From Chrysochromulina tobinii (taxonomy: Eukaryota > Haptophyta > Prymnesiales > Chrysochromulinaceae): a stretch of 10,741 bases of DNA. Made by a program: the position numbers and the translations under genes. The notes beneath the pieces are model-generated. The model was given only the letters and a program-made list of their open reading frames with translations. It was not told where the DNA came from and searched no databases. Shown piece by piece: positions 7,401 to 10,741 of this stretch. Every line of letters starts with the position of its first letter. Within the stretch, counting starts at the first letter, position 1. The DNA is taken from the NCBI GenBank assembly GCA_001275005.1, contig JWZX01000014.1, forward strand, positions 1 through 10,741. The letters are read 5' to 3'.

Positions 7401-7571
7401 CGACAAAGCGGGAAGGTGAGAGGGAATGCCCTCGAGCTCGCTGCTACGGCCTTGGACCAAATTAGACGGCTCCGATGTCGAGGTGTAAGGGAGCGGGTGC
7501 CCCGAGAGGCTCGGGGCCGCGACGAACGCGACCAGGCCCAAGAGCGACATCCTATCCAAGGAGCCGCGCAT
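4455..7571 (-). CDS. Large secreted protein with four diverged copies of an alpha/beta domain
   Basis: A single uninterrupted 1038-residue ORF runs from ATG 7571 to TAG 4455. Residues 1-24 (MRGSLDRMSLLGLVAFVAAP...) are a signal peptide. Four segments share the pattern strand - helix around an F..x..L core - strand - strand - helix - strand ending in an LG..V-like motif: about 119-206, 324-442, 617-718 and 869-1015. The fourth carries an Ala/His-rich helical insert (about 905-970). Linkers are Pro-rich (PPPPPSPPP, 212-220), Ala/Ser/Thr-rich, or strongly acidic (EDEDEDE near 309-315; DDDEAADDDEDEDAQDD at 764-780), with an STSTSTSTSS run at 852-861. Potential N-glycosylation sites are NFT (623), NVT (710), NST (851) and NVS (875). 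There are only two Cys, and no membrane anchor after the signal. I recognise no named family. The repeated domain and acidic linkers suggest an extracellular or vesicular matrix protein, perhaps cation-binding; that is inference. It lies 310 bp behind the sulfotransferase on the same strand. Confidence 0.8.
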   Translation of the reverse strand: MRGSLDRMSLLGLVAFVAAPSLSGHPLPYTSTSEPSNLVQGRSSELEGIPSHLPALSGVEHGFEAYGVYGSGANRARSYAPRLSDTAPPSHIRGTTTLAAASPSDAKAAPAATSKGPHALVRFGVQLLDDDPGFDRAVFGQALADFLHTPAGNIEVSVESVSDGGLVAVTARILLPADKASRATLLELLHRPTAELSVALDAELVKPPEQSPPPPPSPPPVVSVFVEGDVDDAPPAVAVAATPTAAPAAIPTAASSASSVDASATLDDMAAAAAGASLQQLPPPPSPLVASPQWSTPMIEVDTGMLAREDEDEDEGVDTLLARTVSVRLVTASPAAGFPVTALRAVLSARAGVSAKRVTVHARTLDAVGHPGALDLTSADLDAPPSAGAAGSADVHGLVAYISVRCRDAEQAATVAYKLRRVPIAALATALGLEQAHLESPIVHQTAMPPDEWTLATVTVKLPLATVNVKLPPPGALAALAHTTTLLSTPNVASPAASASSEAAAASSAAAAAPSTTPSTAPSATDPRAPTARERRDGRQVSRLASSAVTSADAAVAHDDDEEATMSAEMSAEERAERRLAAAARALAGAVAGAGVVAGAVGTKGGAPATAPAPRMGVLLSCNFTVARPAQGVNVKTFVSRLAKVLNTAEASLEAEADEKNAPHAGATLVRVAALLPERRTEHPISVQAAVDAALSRLSAPLARLGADLNVTMLAAPTFATALVALDAPNTALGLERPGEGRRSVFPKALLSEATVPKVDEVADDDEAADDDEDEDAQDDAPLPYSLLNPEINPEMSEEEHATLIRHGMNGVELAVAATAAPSGKGAEAGTRSHSTSRSAQVAAEAEREANSTSTSTSTSSVRASLASTQLLLANVSVRGDLGSLDIPGFRQRFSGLIGIEPAALEVLGAFPHRAMISREQRAAVVRSQHAAHAAAAALLPEGLPAEVSAALHAAEEATDRAAAIASSPVSGSTLQLRLSATVPRVSATLVANALKSETQALSAALGVEVLRPVAFVMGEHQQSPDLDELSSIYKATN
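4991..5019 (-). repeat. Hexanucleotide microsatellite encoding Ser-Thr repeats
   Basis: About 4.7 copies of gctggt (plus strand) encode the STSTSTSTS run of the large secreted protein. It is in frame, so length changes would add or remove Ser-Thr pairs. Confidence 0.92.
6156..6209 (-). repeat. 27-bp tandem duplication encoding LATVxVKLP twice
   Basis: Two adjacent copies of a 27-bp unit with one difference (cattcac versus cagtcac) encode TVTVKLP and TVNVKLP within LATVTVKLPLATVNVKLP (residues 455-472). This adds an extra beta-strand-like segment after the second repeat domain. Confidence 0.9.
6626..6648 (-). repeat. Hexanucleotide repeat encoding an acidic Glu-Asp run
   Basis: Nearly four copies of cctcgt (plus strand) encode the EDEDEDE cluster around residue 312 of the large secreted protein. 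A related cgtcct/cgtcgt-rich stretch at about 5235-5295 encodes its second acidic cluster. Confidence 0.88.
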
Positions 7572-7881
7572 CTCTCTGACGCGAACCCTAATTTGGGACA
7601 GTTTCGGGGACGCCTCAACAAAGGACGCCTCAACAAAGAAGCACGTTCAAACGAACAACTCAAGAGTGCTGAACAGAAGCGGGGGGATCGCGCGCGCGGC
7701 GCGCGCACGCCCGTGCGTGCCGGACGGCAAGCGCGACGCACGCATTGCAAACGAAGTTCCGCCACAGGGCTTGCCACAGGAGCCGTTACCCCTACCCTAG
7801 ATGCCTCCCTCTCACTAGGCATGACTGACACGCATCGTGAGGGGTTCAGCGACGGTGGCAGGGTTAGTTGGCACCGCAGCG
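7572..7881. other. Intergenic region: sulfotransferase 3' side and large-gene promoter side
   Basis: This 310-bp region lies between two minus-strand genes. It contains two direct copies of GGACGCCTCAACAAA (7608-7622 and 7623-7637) about 40-65 bp upstream of the large gene's ATG. It also has an alternating purine-pyrimidine GC stretch (about 7689-7718) that includes the inverted repeat CGCACG-CC-CGTGCG. No gene or clear TATA box was seen. Confidence 0.55.
7608..7637 (-). repeat. 15-bp direct repeat upstream of the large secreted-protein gene
   Basis: Two exact adjacent copies, reading TTTGTTGAGGCGTCC on the gene strand, end 37 bp upstream of the ATG at 7571. The position suits the 5' UTR or core promoter. 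A regulatory role is only a possibility. Confidence 0.6.
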
Positions 7882-9144
7882 TCAGCGGCTCCCGTAGAAG
7901 GCATTCGCATTGTTCGCAGCGAGCTCGAAGTCGACTGCACGCGAGTCCTGAACTTTTCGCTCCTGAGCGGGGACCGTAGACCGGATGTCTGCGCCCATCG
8001 ATTGCATCCACGGACCGTAGATAGCTCCCAGTCGTACATTCGTTGGGAGGATAGCCCGTACCTGTTTCACGTCGTTGTTCGCGAGCGACTTGAAGATCGC
8101 GTGCGGGTCGGTCTTGCAGTTTTGGGTCGCCGATTTGGTATCGCTCAGATGTTGTGAGGAGATCAACTCATAGACGCCCCTGTCGCCCATCGGCTCGGGC
8201 TTCAGGCCGACGAGCTTGAGCGCGTCGGCGAGGCACTTGGCGGCGCCCGCCGCATCCTTCCAACACGATTCGATCATCATCTGGCCGTCACTGAGAGACT
8301 TCGCTACGGTCTCGAAGATGTATGGCGCGCGAGCCATGCTGCAGTCGAACTCTGAGCCGGGAGGTGAGAACCGGTGGAAGATCGAAAACTGCCGGTCGCG
8401 CTCATTTCGGTTGAGCGTGAACGTCGCGATCTTGGGGTTCTGCTCGAACGACGCAAGCTCCTTTTTCCACGCCGGCAACCCAAACTCGTTCCGCTTCGTC
8501 GTGCAAGGGGACTCGTGGTCTTCCTTATCGCGAAACCCGGGTGTGACGGCGTCGACGAACTGTGGGAACATCTTGAGCGTGATCGTGCAGTCCGAGGGCG
8601 GGCACATGTCTTCGGGAATGTGCTTGCAGACCAGATCGCGCAGGCGGACGAAGTAGTCGGCGACTCCCTTGTCGTAGGCAAGTCCCTGGTACAGCGAGGG
8701 ACTGTCTCCTGTGATGCCGGAGTACGCCGCCAAGGACTCTTCGGTATCAAGGTGATCAGCCAAATCCCTGAACATGTTGCCGAGCTTTTGCGTCAGCTGC
8801 GTGTTCGTCCGCTTTTTGAGCTTACCAGTTTGCGCGTCGAAGATGGCATTTCGCGTCTCGACGCTGCCTTCGCACTCGGCTATGTGGAACGTGCTCGACC
8901 ACGGGCCGTCAGCGTTCGAGAAGGGCTCCCCGACGTCGAACATGCACGGGTGGGTGTTCAGCGCATTTCCAAACTCAGTTGTTCCGCTTCCGTGGTCCGA
9001 GACGATGACCAGCACCTGCGGGCGTGCCCGTGGCACCGGCGCTGGCTGACCATAAAGTTCGTCCTGCTGCAGCGATAACTTTATGGTCTTGATCACGTTG
9101 TCCACAGGGGCACCCAACAGCAGTGAAGTGACGAGAGAGATCAT
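7882..9144 (-). CDS. PAPS-dependent sulfotransferase-like protein
   Basis: The 420-residue ORF starts at ATG 9144 and ends with TGA at 7882-7884. After a short hydrophobic N-terminus (MISLVTSLLLGAP), which could be a weak signal peptide or anchor, residues 43-75 carry the 5'-phosphosulfate-binding element: VLVIVSDHGSGTTEFGNALN, then HP and GEPF. This matches the R/SGSTxLxxLLxxHP...GEPF pattern of Golgi and bacterial sulfotransferases. Residues 244-257 (LNRNERDRQFSIFH) match the 3'-phosphate-binding element, with R246 and S254 at the canonical eight-residue spacing. There are ten Cys, consistent with an oxidising secretory lumen. The expected reaction is transfer of sulfate from PAPS to an acceptor, probably carbohydrate; the acceptor cannot be deduced. 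The usual Arg/Lys before SGST is replaced by D50-H51. The gene is divergent from the gene at 9314 across 169 bp and lies upstream of the large secreted protein on the same strand. Confidence 0.75.
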   Translation of the reverse strand: MISLVTSLLLGAPVDNVIKTIKLSLQQDELYGQPAPVPRARPQVLVIVSDHGSGTTEFGNALNTHPCMFDVGEPFSNADGPWSSTFHIAECEGSVETRNAIFDAQTGKLKKRTNTQLTQKLGNMFRDLADHLDTEESLAAYSGITGDSPSLYQGLAYDKGVADYFVRLRDLVCKHIPEDMCPPSDCTITLKMFPQFVDAVTPGFRDKEDHESPCTTKRNEFGLPAWKKELASFEQNPKIATFTLNRNERDRQFSIFHRFSPPGSEFDCSMARAPYIFETVAKSLSDGQMMIESCWKDAAGAAKCLADALKLVGLKPEPMGDRGVYELISSQHLSDTKSATQNCKTDPHAIFKSLANNDVKQVRAILPTNVRLGAIYGPWMQSMGADIRSTVPAQERKVQDSRAVDFELAANNANAFYGSR

Positions 9145-9313
9145 TTTCGTGGACGAAGCCTTTTTTGGAACTTTTCACTGATCCACATTTGGAACCCAGT
9201 CACGAATGCATGCCGTCCGCTTTTCACTTAAGAAGGGGCGCCGCGACCCAAGAAACCGCCTGCACAATGCATCTTGTGTGAAAAGGCCGTGACACTCGGC
9301 TTGGAAGAAACGC
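9145..9313. promoter_or_regulatory. Divergent promoter region with repeated CTTTTCAC / GTGAAAAG elements
   Basis: This 169-bp region separates the sulfotransferase start (-) from the start at 9314 (+). CTTTTCAC occurs at 9171-9178 and 9220-9227, and its inverse GTGAAAAG at 9278-9285. TTTGGAAC occurs at 9164-9171 and 9188-9195. Several ATGCAT/ATGCAAA words are also present. The clustering suggests cis-elements shared by the two genes; no TATA box is evident. Confidence 0.5.
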
Positions 9314-10741
9314 ATGCAAATTTCACAGCTACGAACTTTAACGTCGCCCATGCAAAACACTGGACCCCGCGTCCTCGTCCCCCGCACCCCGCCGCCGCCC
9401 AGCAGCGTCGTGCGCCGAATGCGCAACACTGACAACGGAGCGCCCTTCTTCGCGTGGCTCAACTCTGGCGAGCGTGTGTCCAAGTACCTCGGAGCTGAGC
9501 CTGTCTCTTACGAGCCGGCGCCACTGCCGCCTCGCGCACCAACGCGCTCTCCACCGCGATCGATTCCACCTCCGGCACCGGCCGAAGCACGAGCTCCGGT
9601 GCTACCGGTGCTGCCACCGCTGCCACCACCAGTGTACCCGACGCCTGCAGCAACGCTCGCGCGGACATCCTGCCCTTCCGTCTTCTTCGGTCCGCACGCT
9701 GGCTCGCCGGCTCTCCTGCGCACCTCACAGAGTGACTCGCCGTCGACGGAGCTCGGTGCCGCACCAACGCGCATGGACGCAGCAGCGCTCGCCACACCGC
9801 CGCCGGCGCCATCCTTCTCCTCACCGTCAGTAGCAGCTCCGCCTTCAACTGCATCCTCTAGGTTCACCACTGCGTCTTCGGCTGTGCCTTCGGCTGCATC
9901 CTCTCGTCCGCTGACGGCAGTCGCGGCGGCGGCGCCCACCTCAGCGGCGCCCACCCGAGACTGGCTCAGCGCGCACGCCGCCCGGCAGCGCGAGGCGGCG
10001 TCGGCACATGCCGCCGCCGCGCCCGCCACTGGCGCGTCCGGCGCCGCAGTTTCGTCAACTCTGCCAACCTCGAGCGCAGTTTCGTCAACTCTGCCAACCT
10101 CGAGCGCAGTTTCGTCAACTCTGCCAACCTCGAGCGCAGTTTCGTCAACTCTGCCAACCTCGAGCTCGGCGGCGGCGGCGGCCTCATCGGGCGCCAAGCG
10201 GCTCGCCGGCGGTAAGCGGAGGCTCGAGAACCTCGAGGTGCGATCTCGCTGAGGACCTCTGATGGCCTCTTGAGGGCCTTTGATGAGAACGTCCGAGGTG
10301 CTGCCGCGTGAGCCTCGTCGTTGCGATCACGCGGCAGCGCCCACGCTCATCTGCAGTGCGTTACCCAAGCTTAGCACTCACCAAGTTGACTGGCTGCGAA
10401 AAGTTGACGCCGTCTCTGTTGGACGAAAAGGCCATGGCGACGCACGCGTTGGGTGGCTGGCTCACGGGGAAGAGCGCCAGCAGCGAGCCGCGTTTGACGG
10501 GATTAGCCTGCACGAGAAAGAAGTAGATGTCAACCGTCTCCGCTGGCAGTCCCTTGATCGTCACAGGCTCCCAAGGAGACCACGTGCGCAAGTTGAGTCA
10601 AGTCTTGTCTTGCATGCTCTGCCTTGCATGCAAGCGCTCACCACGGCGCGCCTGCTTCCCCACAGGTGCTGCTGCGTGAGCAGCTGTCGCACCTGCACGC
10701 GCTGCTCTCGCCGCCGACTCGCACCGAGATCGAGTGGGTCG
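9314..10741 (+). CDS. Disordered Pro/Ser/Ala-rich protein with a coiled coil, 3' end outside window
   Basis: Inferred exon 1 is 9314-10237 and exon 2 is 10666 to beyond the window end; the join is phase 0. The start is ATG 9314, or ATG 9350 in the same frame; neither has a purine at -3. A short globular-looking N-terminal block (GAPFFAWLNSGERVSKYLGA, residues 42-61) is followed by about 170 residues of Pro/Ser/Ala/Thr-rich sequence. Next come an Ala/Arg helix (DWLSAHAARQREAASAHAAA), four copies of AVSSTLPTSS, a basic patch (GAKRLAGGKRR) and LENLE. Exon 2 continues VLLREQLSHLHALL, so the junction makes a heptad-like coiled coil, which supports the splice. Without splicing the frame ends at 10252. 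The basic patch plus coiled coil recalls nuclear or DNA-binding dimerising proteins, but a bZIP signature is not present in what is visible. Function is unknown. Confidence 0.6.
10046..10165 (+). repeat. Four exact 30-bp tandem repeats (AVSSTLPTSS)
   Basis: Four consecutive identical 30-bp units begin at 10046, 10076, 10106 and 10136. Each starts GCAGTTTCGTC and ends ACCTCGAGC, and encodes AVSSTLPTSS in frame. Perfect identity over 120 bp, synonymous sites included, indicates very recent expansion. A fifth, unrelated SSAAAAASS stretch follows. Confidence 0.97.
10300..10338. repeat. Perfect 12-bp inverted repeat (hairpin) inside intron 3
   Basis: GCTGCCGCGTGA (10300-10311) and TCACGCGGCAGC (10327-10338) are exact reverse complements around a 15-nt loop, giving a stable GC-rich stem. 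The left arm overlaps the first copy of the 18-bp direct repeat. Confidence 0.85.
10382..10591 (-). pseudogene. Antisense coding-like fragment, possibly one exon of a beta-propeller hydrolase-like gene
   Basis: On the minus strand, 70 codons run from about 10591 to 10382 with clear G/C third-position preference. They end at a good donor, AACTTG|GTGAGT (donor bases at 10381-10376); the frame meets TAA at 10361-10363 soon after. The peptide contains WSPWEPVTIKGLP, DIYFFLVQANP, SLLALFPVS and SSNRDGVNFSQPVNL. The last resembles the S-x-D-G-x-x-[FW]-S-x-P blade motif of sialidase/GH43-like propellers. There is no ATG start (TTG only) and no complete domain. It is therefore probably a broken gene piece carried into intron 3, or an exon of an overlapping antisense gene. 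The family assignment is from motif memory and uncertain. Confidence 0.4.

Larger units (their letters stand above)
10238..10665 (+). other. Composite intron with a CTGAT-repeat core and an inserted segment
   Basis: The donor is CTCGAG|GTGCGA and the acceptor CCCCACAG|GTGCTG; both are phase 0, length 428 bp. The first 60 bp (10238-10297) end in an alternative acceptor CCGAG|GTGCTG and contain the cctctgatggcc repeat type. The rest (10298-10665) is bounded by an 18-bp direct repeat and carries an antisense coding-like fragment. A stronger-looking donor GTAAGC at 10212 would put exon 2 out of frame. Boundaries are inferred from frame and coiled-coil continuity. Confidence 0.62.
10296..10681 (+). 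repeat. 18-bp direct repeats spanning the alternative and used splice acceptors
   Basis: AGGTGCTGCCGCGTGAGC at 10296-10313 and AGGTGCTGCTGCGTGAGC at 10664-10681 match at 17 of 18 positions, 368 bp apart. The second copy straddles the inferred intron 3 acceptor and the start of exon 2 (VLLRE). The first copy has the same AG|GTG arrangement and would encode VLPRE. This fits a target-site duplication around a 350-bp insertion or a segmental duplication. Confidence 0.8.

Noticed and set aside
7299-7979. Open frames on both strands across 7299-8011
   Set aside because: They run over the 5' end of the large gene, the intergenic repeat region and the 3' end of the sulfotransferase. The composition is Arg-rich shadow sequence without motifs.
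8374-9078. A 234-codon plus-strand open frame antisense to the sulfotransferase
   Set aside because: The minus strand carries both PAPS-binding motifs with correct spacing, and the plus-strand product shows no recognisable pattern.
10361-10591. Intron 3 segment considered as a complete independent minus-strand gene
   Set aside because: It has no ATG start, ends at a splice-donor-like GTGAGT followed by TAA, and is too short to hold a whole domain, so it is listed only as a fragment.
10212-10665. Alternative donor GTAAGC at 10212 for intron 3
   Set aside because: It looks strong, but joining it to the 10665 acceptor puts exon 2 out of frame and gives an early stop. The GAG|GTGCGA donor keeps the frame and matches the other introns.

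Overview
The window looks like nuclear DNA of a GC-rich eukaryote. The genes contain GT-AG introns, the proteins carry eukaryotic domains (WW, RRM, a PAPS-type sulfotransferase) and secretory signal peptides, and coding sequence strongly prefers G/C in third positions. Ala/Pro/Ser-rich disordered stretches, in-frame minisatellites and several secretory proteins suggest a microalga with secondary plastids (haptophyte- or pelagophyte-like). That placement is inference; no rRNA, tRNA or taxon-specific marker is present.

Layout. Positions 3-596 (+) hold the 3' end of a WW-RRM protein. Positions 703-2261 (+) are read here as one three-exon gene encoding a secretory or organellar protein with two tandem SAM-methyltransferase-like domains. 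Four minus-strand genes follow. In transcription order they are: a sulfotransferase (9144-7882), a 1038-residue secreted protein with four diverged copies of a probable alpha/beta domain (7571-4455), a doubtful Ser/Pro-rich ORF (4067-3591), and a 200-residue protein with a signal peptide and one membrane segment (3145-2543). Positions 9314-10741 (+) start a disordered Pro/Ser/Ala-rich protein. It is transcribed divergently from the sulfotransferase and continues past the window end through one intron into a probable coiled coil.

The most unusual material is in the introns. All three inferred introns are phase 0, follow a GAG codon, and contain arrays or copies of a roughly 10-bp unit centred on CTGAT, which matches the yUnAy branchpoint consensus. 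Intron 2 is bounded by exact AGGTGCG direct repeats. Intron 3 appears to be composite: a 60-bp core of the same type is followed by about 368 bp delimited by an 18-bp near-perfect direct repeat (17/18). That extra segment holds what looks like an antisense fragment of another protein-coding gene and a 12-bp perfect hairpin. This fits introner-like intron gain followed by a nested insertion, but single-sequence data cannot prove it.

Functional links are modest. The sulfotransferase and the large putative glycoprotein lie head-to-tail and both appear to enter the secretory pathway, as would suit making a sulfated cell covering. No shared pathway can be demonstrated from the sequence alone.
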